From Agelas oroides (Eukaryota > Porifera > Demospongiae > Agelasida > Agelasidae), in assembly GCA_949130485.1 (NCBI GenBank), contig OX422183.1:16179812-16243811 (forward strand): a stretch of 64,000 nucleotides of DNA, read 5' to 3'. Made by a program: the position numbers and the translations under genes. The notes beneath the pieces are model-generated. The model did not search any database, was not told the DNA's origin, and saw only the letters and a list, made by a program, of their open reading frames with translations. Positions 26,501 to 39,100 of the stretch are shown here, one piece after another; position 1 is the stretch's first letter; each line of letters opens with the position of its first letter.

Positions 26501-29500
26501 TGCCCCCAGACCCGCTTAGCACAATCTATATTACGGGCCCCACTTTTTGTATTTGCCCTGCCCCCCCCCCCCCATTCCTCTCGGCAGCCCTGTCAGAGAT
26601 CGCCTAGTTGCTTGAACAAACTCGCTTTTGGGATTAAATTCAGTATCAGAAGAGAACCATCACATGCTGCTACTGGCTCAGTTGGCTACTGGCTCTACTC
26701 CATTTTATTTACTGTGCTGTGAATGCAAAAACAAGTTCTTCTGGTACACTTTGGTCGGTCTGGTCTGGTCCGGTTTTAACGAGGGCCATACTATCTACCC
26801 TCAATGATGCAGCCAGATACTGCATTACAGTCTCTGGGAAAGGTATAACCTCTTTTGTCAACAAGGTATTCCACAATTTTCTCATGACCTCCCTTTACTG
26901 CTGTGTACAGGGGAGTCCTCTCCAGAGTAATCAAGAAATTGATTGACTTACACATACAGGCATGCAGGTAGTGTAAGCCACAGATATTGGATAATTGGCT
27001 GACAAATGTGGTACTCTTTAATTTGGCTCATTTGAATCATGGCTAATGTACTCTGGGTGTGTAGCACTATACTTGAGTAGGTGCCTGGGAATATGAATAT
27101 GGCTAATTCAAATTCAGTAATAAGCAGTAATGTAGCTTCCTTTATTTACCCCTTTGTCTTCTCCTTTAACAAGATTTTTCACTGTGTTCAGATGGCCTCC
27201 GTCAGCTGCCAAGTGCAAGGGAACCATCTGATAGTAGAATAAAAAAAGAAGACAGACTGGAATTGCTGAGTGCCTGATGGGCTAGGGATTTGAACCAGGC
27301 TTTAAGGATGATACCAACAGGTTTATAGGCATATGCATGTATTTTCAGTCTGTATTCTGGTATATACCGTATAGCTAGAAAATTGGCAGAAATTAAATTT
27401 GGCGAAATGGCCTCCAAATGGCAAAAAAAAATTGGCAGAATTTTAAATTTGGCAGTTGGCGCATACAAACTTTATTATGTCATCTTGTACTCATATGCAT
27501 ATATATATTTGGTTACATATTCATTTGGAATTCTGCACGTGGATAGTGAACAGTGCAATGTCGAATATTTCAACTTGAGAGTTGTGTTCGAGGCCATCAC
27601 GTACACAAGCGTACGTCAACTTCAATGTTGGGGGAAGTTCATGTGACAGTTCAGCGAAGGAACTCTGTTGTGGGACATGTCCCAAGAAAAATTTCAGCAG
27701 CTTGCTCGCTATTCCTATGTAGAAGTTGCCTCAGGCTTTGAGGTTTCATTTTCCAGTGAGTGCTTCACGCTTGCATTTGCTTCTTTAAGCCCTCTCTGAC
27801 AAAGAGGAAACCCTTGCTGGAAAACCCTCTCAAGCAAAATCAGCACCATCCTCGAGCAACATAGTAGACCACACGTACCAAAAATTGAATTAAATATGGC
27901 GGAATTTAATTCACCTATGCCTTTGCTGAACTGCCAAACCACCAAATTTTCTGGCTGTACGGTATATACATTTAATGTGTTTACTTTGAGGCGTGGCTCA
28001 TGTAACTCAAATCTACCCATCAGTAGTGTAGTCTCATACCTACCCCATTGATATCTTCGATGTTGAAATCAGCTCCTTGGCTAACGAGCCATTCCACTGT
28101 TTCTTCATAGCCTTCTTTAGCCGCAATGTGTAGGGGAGTCCTCTGATGGAGAGAGAGATATAAAAGCAGTTGAGGCATTAGCCAATGTGATGGAAATTGA
28201 CTGACTATAAGGCAAGTTAGGGCAGGTCTGAGTACCATACTAGTAAGTTAAATGGAGGATGTTCTTTCTCTCCCTCATCATCGAGACACATGGAGGGTCT
28301 AGGAGCTCATTATTCACTTAGCAAGGACTGAGATGAGGGCTATCAAGTATGTTAGATTTTTTCCCATATGCAGTTGTACTACTCGCCGCTTGTACTACCG
28401 TATCGTCCCAGGCAAGCGTCCATCCCATGCAAGCGCCCACCCTCCAATTTTGACAGTTTTGTGGTTTTGTGAGATCCTCCGTGTAACCGCCCACCATTCT
28501 AAATTCTTGCGTAGTGAACCGAAAGTAGGTCAGCTGAGCTCATGTACATAGCTGTGATCATTCTGATGCGCTTCAAGCGCCACGACATCCGGCAGCAAAG
28601 TTTTGCACACACCCGTCTGCAGCGTCATTCACAGCGTTCTTCGATTGCAAATAGCGACAAACGTTGTGGAAGCCTGGCAACAAGGCTACGGGTCAGTCCG
28701 CTTTCTAGCAGGATACAGCTTTCTCCACTGTCAGGCTGGCTTTGATGAAGCACTAGTGAAGCTACGATGTAGGTCGATTTGGTACTCCCTGGCAGCTACG
28801 TAACTTTGCATCCAGGGTAGGTGCTTGCACGGGTTATAGTTGAACCATTCAAACACCTCCTCCGTGCAACCCCCCACCCTCAAATTTTTGTGCTTGAGCT
28901 GCGAGCGCCCATGGGCACTTGCCCGGGACAATACAGTTATATGTGAAAAAAATTTAACTTGTACATACTACTGACCAACATGACTAATATTTTCCAAATT
29001 TGATATTTAGCCTGCAGGGCATATTTGCTGTGTAGCAACCACAGTGTGTGCTCTAATCAGAAGGCACTCATAGCTGCTATGCAAACAGGAAATAATCTTT
29101 CATTGTAGATGCATTATTTATGAATTTTTGGTGCTTTATTCCACTGGTAGAATTAAATTCGCTACAGCCCTCCAAAGCTAGAAATGGGCAAGTAGCCTGT
29201 AGCTCATCAGAGCAGTGTATAATAAATAATGGATGAGAAGTGGCGGAATAATGTACACTTGTGCTGTGTCTTTTGTACATTTGCACACTTGTGTATTATC
29301 CAGCCATATTGCCTTCTTTCCCATTAAATAATGTGTACATACATATACTCCACTTCACCCTTGTTTATGTGGCAACAGGTGGGTATTATTTTCCATATAC
29401 TGACAGGAAGTTGTAGATTCTGTAGATTCTGTTCCATATACCCCAGAAGTTGTAAAATGATGTTTCCTATAAGCTACCTTGTTTACAGTGTAAACTACTT

Positions 29501-30120
29501 TACAAGTTTACTAATAACATACCTTGTTTACAGTGAAAACTACCATGTGTGTTTACTAATAACAACAAGGACCAATCAGAGTGGAGAATATAACAGATAA
29601 ACCACAGTAGACAGGGATTTATGGTCCATAAACAACCCTTGCCCTCAGGCTGTGCCTTTGTTCCTAGAGTAACACTCCTGTTGTGAGTTACTATGGAACC
29701 CTCCTCACCAGCACCAAAGCAAGTAGTAGCAACCAACCAGACAACAGGAATGGATTACCCACCACCCGTTCAATTCCTGTTACGCAGCAAGACAAACTGG
29801 GCTGTCAACCTGCATTCAATTTCAGTCACCAATTGTGATTACAATTTTACCAATTGTGGTTACAATTTTACACCCCAAGTGGAAAATTATAGCATAAAAA
29901 GCCACAAAAGTGCACATGTATGTCCAATGTTTTAGCCTTTCTTTCCAAGCCTGAGAGGACTTACTGAAATTCGACACCACAGCTAGATACAGTTGTCATT
30001 GAAGTATCTTTGGTTTAAGTGCTAAGGCTGAGAGGTAATCTACAGAGACTATATTGGGTTCCATCCTTACATTCGCTTGTTTTCATTCAGAAAACTTTTT
30101 TGTGACTTGTTCCTGTTTTT

Positions 30121-30156
<36 letters not shown>

Positions 30157-33100
30157 TTTAGGAATAGTAAAAGAGAAGAGAGGTAGGAGGGGAAGCCGAG
30201 GGGAAAATGCATGGTCTGTAAAGTACAAAAGTAGAACTTTGTTGTTTACAAGGAACCGCGAAAGAGTTGTCCTAAATTCAAACACTTTCAAGTGAAAATG
30301 TACATCTGAACATCAAACTTCTTTATTTAGGTTAGACACCAAAGCATAGGAATCTATGGGATTTAGAAGCCAAAGAAAAGCCTTATATAAAACCCAAGTG
30401 TGAAACGTGTTTTTTTAAATAGATTTTACAGTGGCCAAGCTAGCTATCTTAGCATGAAGGTACTTACATTTGCTAAAGACAAGAAAATTAGTTTTTTAAA
30501 CCACTGCTAACCTGAGTTATGATAAAAATTTTGACACTTCAGTGACCACACAAACTTCATCCTGACCTCCAGCTCTGGAGCTTTACATAAAGGCTAAGGT
30601 AGGCACATTTTTAACAAGCTAGATCTATTAGCTGCAACTTTTTGGTAGCAGACTACTGATACAGTACAGCCTCAATGAGCTACAAGTCACTTGGACACTT
30701 CAATGAAGTGCACACTTAGCTACTGGCTTGCTGCACTACAGTACATCCCATGCCTCCACAGCACTTTTGATGGCAACGGCGCTTCTTTATAACACTGACC
30801 GGCATCCCTCAATAGGCTTTGTATTCAACACACCACATTTTCATTTCTGGTAGAGCCTTGACTCCAAAACTGAACACAAGAGCTTTTGCAGCCATAATGA
30901 GCAGACTCGTGACCCTAACCATGCCCACTTATTATCAAACTTGTAATAGTCATAATTCTCAGCCAGCAAGCTACCGTCAGAGCACAAGCCACTTTGCTTG
31001 CCAGAAATAAAGCGCGTACCAACAAGGTGAAAGTAGCATTTTCTAAGCCCAACTGTGCAGCCAAAGCAAGAATTGGCCCACCCAGTGCCAACCAAAGGCA
31101 TTTGACAGCCGAACCCAGCACTACCATGTGCACAAAACCCTGCTAGTGATGCCACCCACCTCCCCTTGTCCCACCCTTTCTGCTAATGCAGAACCCACGC
31201 ACATGCGCACAGAAACTATCTTTTCTGTGCACTGCTCAGTATGATGTAACTTAAAGTATTGTTCTACTATAAACTCAAGCTCGTAATTTGGCTTTACATT
31301 GAAGAGTTTTACTTTCAGGCTGTTACTGCTTATAACAAAATCTTAGGTTCACAAAAGGTTTGAAGCCTGGTACAGGAGTAGTTGGCCCTTCGTCAGATTC
31401 TAGCCAGTGATGTTACACTGCAGGACTTAATAAATATTACATGCTTGGACTTCTCTAAACCACTACTAAACTGTCAATGCTGTTTCAAGTTGTGGGTTAG
31501 GGGTAAATACACTTTAAAACATTGTTCTTGTATCATGTTGGAATTAACGAACAAAAAAAGCACAGAAACAGGAATAAAAAAAACGAAAAAAAAAATATGT
31601 AGGGATGGCATGCCATAAAGCATACTTATTGTATGATGTGTGGGCAGATCAAAGGCACTGACAGTACCATAATTTTCATACAAGGGAACACAGTGCTATA
31701 TAGGCCCTAATTGAACTGTTTGGAAATTATTGAACTTTTAAAAAAAAAAACACATGAAGCCAAAATGTGCAATTACAGGTACAACTCAATCAGCAAGATT
31801 GCACCCCAAGTGGAAAGAAAAAAATATATAGTAATGAATGAATGAATTAATGAAAAGCCACAAAGGTGCATGTGTATGCCCAATGTTTAGCCTTTCTTTC
31901 CAAGCCTGAAAGGACTTACTGAAGTTTGACACCACAGCTAGATACAGTTGTCATTGAAGTATCTTCAGTTAAAGTGCTAAGGCTGAGAGGTAATCTACAG
32001 AGACTATACAGCTCCAAACATTCGCCATCACGAAATTGGACCTATGGTGACACAGGATTTTACAGTGGCCAAACTAGCTATCTTAACATGAAGGTACTTA
32101 CATTTGCTAAAGATGAGAATATGCGATTTTTTTTAAACCCACTGCTAACAAAAATGTTGACACATCAGGGACCACACAAACTTCATCCCAACTTGCAGCT
32201 CTGGAGCCTTGTATAAAGGCTAAGATAGGTACATTGTTAACAAGCTTGATCTATTAGCTACAACTTTCTGGTAGCAGACTACCGATACAGGACAGCCACA
32301 CTGAGCTACAAGTCACTTTGACACTTAAGTGAAGTGCGCACTTAGCTACTGGCCTGCTGCACTACAGCACATCCCATGTATCCACAGGGCTTTTAATAGC
32401 ATTGGCGCTTCTTTACAACACCGACCAACATCTCTCATTAGGCTTTGTGTGGTGTTCTTAACTCGTACACAACTCAGATACAGATACACAATAGTAGCAT
32501 GGCCATCTTCTGCCCAGCAAGTTGGCTGCCTTTGTTTATCATCTCACCTCTACATGGCTTCAATTACCACCAATTAGCACCCGTTGTAGGCCTTAGACAT
32601 ACAGTGTTCGTGCAGTGACTATGCTTATTGTTCACTCTACATACGATGGCTATGCTTATCGTTAGAAGCTGGATTGTATACCTAACTCTGATTCCCTGTT
32701 CCACTTCGGCCCTAGTCTAGCCAGTCTTCTACACTATGTGCAATGTAGCTATAGTGGGTTGGTTTAATGATTTATTTATGGCAGGACAAGCTGATTTGTC
32801 CACCTGCATTAAAGTCACCATTTTCTTTCCACTTTGGGTGCGATTAGCCTCATAAACAAAAAAAAGATAAGGGGGTATATTAGATCTTATAGGGTGTTAT
32901 ATCATCACAATAAGGGGTACAGTACCCGCTTTAAAAGAGCACAGAGAGAACACTGAGCATAATGTGGCAGAAGTTCTTTTCTAGCCACCCAGTTGAATAG
33001 GTATGTATTTGGCATGTGAGTGTGGTCACTTCCCACATATACGTACATGCTAGGGTATTGCAGTGCATTGTGGGGTGAGTGATAAATTATACAGCTACCT

Positions 33101-36100
33101 GTAGCACTTCCACCTCACTTAGCAATTAAGTTTGAGTGAATGCAGATAATCTTCATACAGTGGAACCCCACTTAACGGACACCCCTCAACAGCGGACACC
33201 CACGGTATAACGGACAATTCTCAAAGTCTCGACTGTCCTTCCATTCACTTGAATACTTAAGCAACCCCTGAATAGCAGACACCCCGCTACCCTGTATAAC
33301 AGACAGCTTTTGCGGTCCCAATTGTACGCAAACAATACTTAACGACCCCGATTTAGTGGACACTTGTCGACCTTTTCAGCATGATTGTCCACCATCGCTG
33401 CTGTAGTTAACAACCTGACATTAGATTAGTACTGTTATCTGTAGTACTAGCCTCTGTTTAGCCTTCTCCGCCAGCATACAGCAAAGGAAAGCTCTGTAAA
33501 CGCAGCCACATTGTGCTCAACAGCCCAATTATGCAGTACCACGCCTACCGGAAATATACCGGAAGCCCCTAAGTTAGGGACACCTCGCTATAAGGGACAA
33601 AATGTAGCGGGGTTCCACTGCAGTTGATAGGTGTTTGTCTCGGCTACATCATACACAACCACTGTCACTACTGTCAGGTGATACTATTCTAACATTCCAG
33701 CCAGGAAAACCTCTACAAACATGCAATACATTTAAATGGCTAATTCACAAATGGAAGTTTGTCATCTTAGTACAAACAGTTTTCCTGAAGGAGAAAAATT
33801 GCCAATTCCATTTCCATTCATCTTCTATGATTCTCACTTTCTTCTGGCTGCTGTCCACTCAGGAGACTCACCTTTGCTGAGTGCAGCTCATTTGCTTGAT
33901 TTAAGTTTGGAATTTTGGAGTTTTGTTAGTTAATCTCTTACGCTGAGTGAGACTAAAATCAGGCACCTCACTGATCAGGAGTCTCACAGATCTGATTGAG
34001 GCTCATTTGCTGCATTCTCTATGCTCTGGAGTATCAGAGTCCGAGGCCCTTATGTTACTCAGTGAGGCTCATTTGCTCAAGTCAGAATTTCACATGATAA
34101 TTATGCTCTTCCCTGATCCAAGACACTTGTCCACTGGACAGCAGACATGAAATACAACAAGCTAAATCCTTTATTCTCCATCTTGCTAATCATGCCTCCC
34201 TTCCTTCAGCACTGTAAGCAGCACAAGGTTCTGGTGTTAGCATTGATTCCTAGCTCAGCCTTTCTGCCATTCTCTCTTTGTTCTATACTTTTGAGCAGAT
34301 GTAGCTAGCTAGCATCAAAACATGTGAAGTATGTATTACATCGTGCACAAAAACATCACAGCTAATAGGTGTACACTGCTACCATAAATTTTGTACATGT
34401 AGCTAGTAGATGTACTTTAGGCTTTATACAAGGCTCCAGAGCTGCATGTTCTGGGATGAAGTTTGTGTGGTCACCGAAGTGTGAACACTCTTGCAATTTT
34501 GGGGGTATAGAACATGCTTCATTGACAGTTCGAACTTGCAAAGTGCCTCGCTGTAGTTACACTCAATTGAGTACGGTCTTTCTTGTCACTCAAAAGGCGA
34601 GCTAGTATCCAGATGTCCACCTTCTATTTTACGTGTAAACAATGCTATTGCCGAACTCTTTATGCTGATGGCCAAGTGAGCTATGTTGGTTTGCCATTTT
34701 TGGCAACTTTGAGGTCAAGAAAATTGGCATATTCAATTTTTGATAATGATTTGAATGCACGACATTGCCACAAAAAAGTGACTAGAGTTGCCAAGCAAAA
34801 TATTATCAGAATGGCAAGAAAGTGATTCAGTTCTCTATAGAGCAACAGATCAATCATTTTATAATATTATTGGCAAATTGTGGCACACAGCAAAGAGTTG
34901 CCATTTTCGGCAACTTGTGGTATACACATTTACTGCCACTAATGACAGAGCAAACAGTTGCCATGTTTGGTAATAATGTGTGCCATTTTTGGTAATAATT
35001 TGCAACCATTTATTGCCATTACGTAGATAACCCTACAACATATTTGTGGTAAATTTTTATGGAGTATTACATATATTGCCTGTCTGCGCCATCTGTACAT
35101 AGTGAGCCTACCAGTTCTCTGAATAACAAGTAGCTATGTAGGCTCATACACCAAATATCAACAGACTTAAACAAATAGCTCTTGCTGCCACATACCTGCA
35201 GGGTACGTACCATCCAATAGTCTATGCTCATGTTTTATTACTTGTCATTGAATAGTGCCACGTGGAACACCAACAAATCCTCCCGGGATCAAAGTTTATT
35301 AGAAACTACGTAGGTGGCTACATTTCAACGTTTTGCTATTGTACAAAAGAAATGCTTTCATTAGTTCAGCACTCCTTCGCCACATCTCATACCATCCTAA
35401 TATTTTCATTCACAAATGCACAGATGGTGTGTAGGACCCTTCTCAACAATTTCAAATCAGCAATACTAATCTACCATCAATAGTGTAGTCATATATACAT
35501 TCACTTACCCCATCATTATCTTGGATGTTCTTATCAGCCCCTTCATTAACAAGATGTTTCACTATGTCAACTCTAGCTGCAACGTACAGGAGTTTACGCT
35601 AGCAGACAGAAAAGAAATTTAAACTCTAACACAGTAATTACATAAAATTGACTGATAATAAACTATTTTCTCATTTATAATTACTTATTACAAAAACACA
35701 GTAGTTGCAAAAATTAGCCATGTAACTTGACAATAAGTGATGCTGTAGAGTGAAAGAAAGCAGCAGACCAGCTCATTCCTACATTAACAGGTAGCCAGGC
35801 TTCTTACCACCCCCGTACTAGATTGTCAGAGACTTAAACCAATAGCTCTTGCTGTCACGTGCTACCAGCAAAGCAGCATCCAAAATTGTCAGCCTTTATT
35901 ACTTGTCATTGAATGGTGCCACATGGAACACCAACAAATCCTCCTCCCGGGATCAAGTTGATTGGAAACTAGGTGGCTACATTTCACAGTACAAATACCG
36001 TAAACTCGGGAGCATACGTAAGTACCGGTACTTTGACTTCAAAAATTTTGTTCGGTACCAATCATGTAGGGTACTTATAATCATGGGGTATCATACCATG

Positions 36101-39100
36101 GAGCTAAATATACAGCAGCGCCACACAGTCTTCATGATGCCGCAGTATATATCAATGAAGCTGCCGCTACAGTAGACTGCTTGACTATAGTCTGCGCATT
36201 TGAACAGACCTACTGTCATCTATTTTCAATCTTTGGCATGACTGTTGACCGAAAATGGTCGGTGCATGACAAATCACTTGAAGTGCTACATGCAGCTCGT
36301 CACGATGTCATCGACATCAGGGCAATTAACAACCCTGATTGTAGCCAGCTGCCGTGGAGTAGTATCTCGCCGTTGATGCCTGGGCTCCAGTTTTACTGCT
36401 GCTACTCCAGGGACAGTTATCTACGTTTAGTCTTCGATGAAACCCCACCCACGGACCGGTCAGGCTGATGGGTACTAATACTCATAGGGTACTTCTATTC
36501 AGGAAATTGATAGCAAAAGAGTTGGTGGGTACTTATACGTATTCATAGGGTACTTGTAATTGATGGGTACTTAATACTCCTGAGTTTATAGTAAAATTAA
36601 TGTTTTCATTAGCACAGCATTCCTTCACCACACCCAGAGAGGATTATAATTTGTTTAGGTGATCTGACAAATGTCAGAACACATTGAAGTTAGTACTGTC
36701 ATTCGCCATATTTGGTCGGACATAGTATTTTGTGTATTGAAACTTTAAAGTTGTGATGTTGACAATACATACAAGAAAAATAATAAATATTGGTACACAA
36801 GACTCTTGGCATGATCAACGATGTTGCTCGTTTGGTGGTTGTTGGATCCAGATATCCAAGCACTAGAAAAATTCTTTAGTCCACGGATATTAGCTTCAAA
36901 TCTGGTACAAACAACACACGTCAAAGTGTTGACTAACGATGGATCGTGCTCGTCTGTCATACAGCAGAGCCACGACAGTGACTGATACTCCTTTTGATAT
37001 TCAGTTTGCCACTGCTTGAAAGTAGCGACTGAAACTTGCCGTCTTTTCTTCTTGTCAGCCACGGAAGAATTGCTTAAACTTGTGCTTACTCTTTGCCGCT
37101 TTGTAGCCATGCTTCGAGCTTCACAATCACTCGAATATGTTGTACTTACGTTTTAGCTGCCATGTGGCAATTATTGCCACACCCACCTTTTAACCACACC
37201 CTTCATCCTACTTGCTGGAAGGCCAGCCACTGTGTCAGCTCGCTCATTGAACTGTTCGGCACTTGGTATGTTTGGCTCGGAATTTGGCCGATGGCCGACC
37301 GTTATAATCTACTCTGCACATCCTGATGTTTGTACTAATTCTGGCTAGCCTATGGAGCACCAATCCAAGAGTGCAGGATCAAAAATGCTTCATGGATCCA
37401 GAAGTTGGGGTAGGTGCTTGCAGGATCAAAAATGGCTTTTCATGGATCCAGAAGTTGGGGTAGGTGCTTGCACAGAGGCATTCAAGTGCTTCTTCTGTGC
37501 AAGTACCACCCCCAATTCTTCTTGCTTGAGTTGTGAGTGCCCACAGGTGCTTGCCCACAACAAAATGGTATTATATCTACTGTAGTGTGGTCTTACAATT
37601 ACTTACCCATGCATCCTGAGTGAGCTTTTTGTTAACTCCCTGGTCAGTAAGGACTTTCACCATCTCAACATGACCTCTAGCTGCAATGTGCAGGACAGTC
37701 CGCTGATAAAAAAAAAATCAACAGTAGTTGCAAGAATTCGACAGATTTCAGAGCAACACAATATTTTCTCAAGCACTGATAGTTGATTTTGTGGAACTGC
37801 CAATATTGATTATGTATAGTCAGCAGTACTGATCTACATGATTGTATCCCTTGCAGAACAGTCTCATATATACTCACCCTGGTCTCGTACCTAGACCCTC
37901 CTAGACTAACCTCCTTTCTTGTTTAGGGTAGTCTAGGCACAAGACTATACTTACCCCAGCATCATCTCTCTGGTTGATTACTCTTTTAGCTCCTTCGGCA
38001 ATAAGGCGTACTTGTTCTATATCGTCTTGTTTAACTACCTTGAACAACTGATGCAGAGAAAGAAACAAGTATTCATAACCAAAAGACTTAAGGTAAGGTT
38101 ACGGGTACATGTTCATGAATGAAATTAGTATGTCAACAAACTTGCCTGTATAACATTTCCTACCAAAAAGCTATTGGATTTTTACAACAACCAGTCGCTA
38201 CAGAGGGCATTCGGCTATATTTCGGCATAACACTAACTTTGCTACAGCACACAATCGAGTGACAGTAGGCAGCTGCTCGGTGGAGTACAAGTACAAACTT
38301 TCACGTCAGTTTGCCCACTTTGTTGCACAGTAGGAGGAACTAGGTGCTATTTATGTAATGCCCTCTGTAGCGACTGGTTGTTGTAAAATCCAGTAGCTTT
38401 TTGGTAGGAAATGTTGTACAGGCAAGTTAGTGACATACTAATTTTATTTATGAACATGTACCTGTAACTTTTGACTGCTATTGTTGTTACCTGCTTTATA
38501 AAAGCTGAGGGAGGGAATAAGCATATTCGTAGATATACTTATTCACAAAGGTTACTCAATATTGTAGTATTATAGAACCTGATTACATTAATCACTCAGT
38601 CACATGACCAAATGTAAAGAATCTGATACGCTAAAGGTCACATATATATATATAAAATCGCATTTCAACTCACTAGTGTGGGGCTCACTAACGCTCACCC
38701 CAATAATATATTCCCAACCTCCTCAAGAAAAATTTTCTTGAAATTAAGAGCCTTAGGAGACTTACCTTAAGACTTTCCACATGGTCCTGTATACACAAAT
38801 ACAAAATAGGTAAATATAACATAGCACAGCACTACGTAGGTGATGCATATACAGTAGTACGTTGCACTCACACTAGTTATTCCCAACTTCCTCAAGAAGA
38901 GGTTCTTAAAGAGCTTGAAATTTTGCTCATGATCTTCCCTTTCTTCGTGTACACACAGTTATAACAGAGATGAACACAGAATGGTATAACAGAGTGTACA
39001 ACATGAATAGGTGATTTCTATATGTGACAGTCTCATGTAGAAATCGAAGATTATTCTGTTGTATATTTCAAGTGCATTGCTGTATTCGAAGTGCTTTATT

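Larger units (their letters stand above)
35158..36640. repeat. Tandem duplication around ankyrin exon 3
   Basis: The stretch 35158-35410 (with CAACAAATCCTCCCGGGATC) recurs at 35826-36640. The second copy is split by the TIR element at 35996-36593, so the first copy shows what the empty site looked like. Confidence 0.6.

Noticed and set aside
30067-30295. Cysteine-rich (plus strand) and glutamine-rich (minus strand) small proteins
   Set aside because: Both are read from the (TTG)n microsatellite.
36181-36468. A 95-codon frame within a TIR element as a small transposase
   Set aside because: No DDE, helix-turn-helix or zinc motif; the element is better read as non-autonomous.
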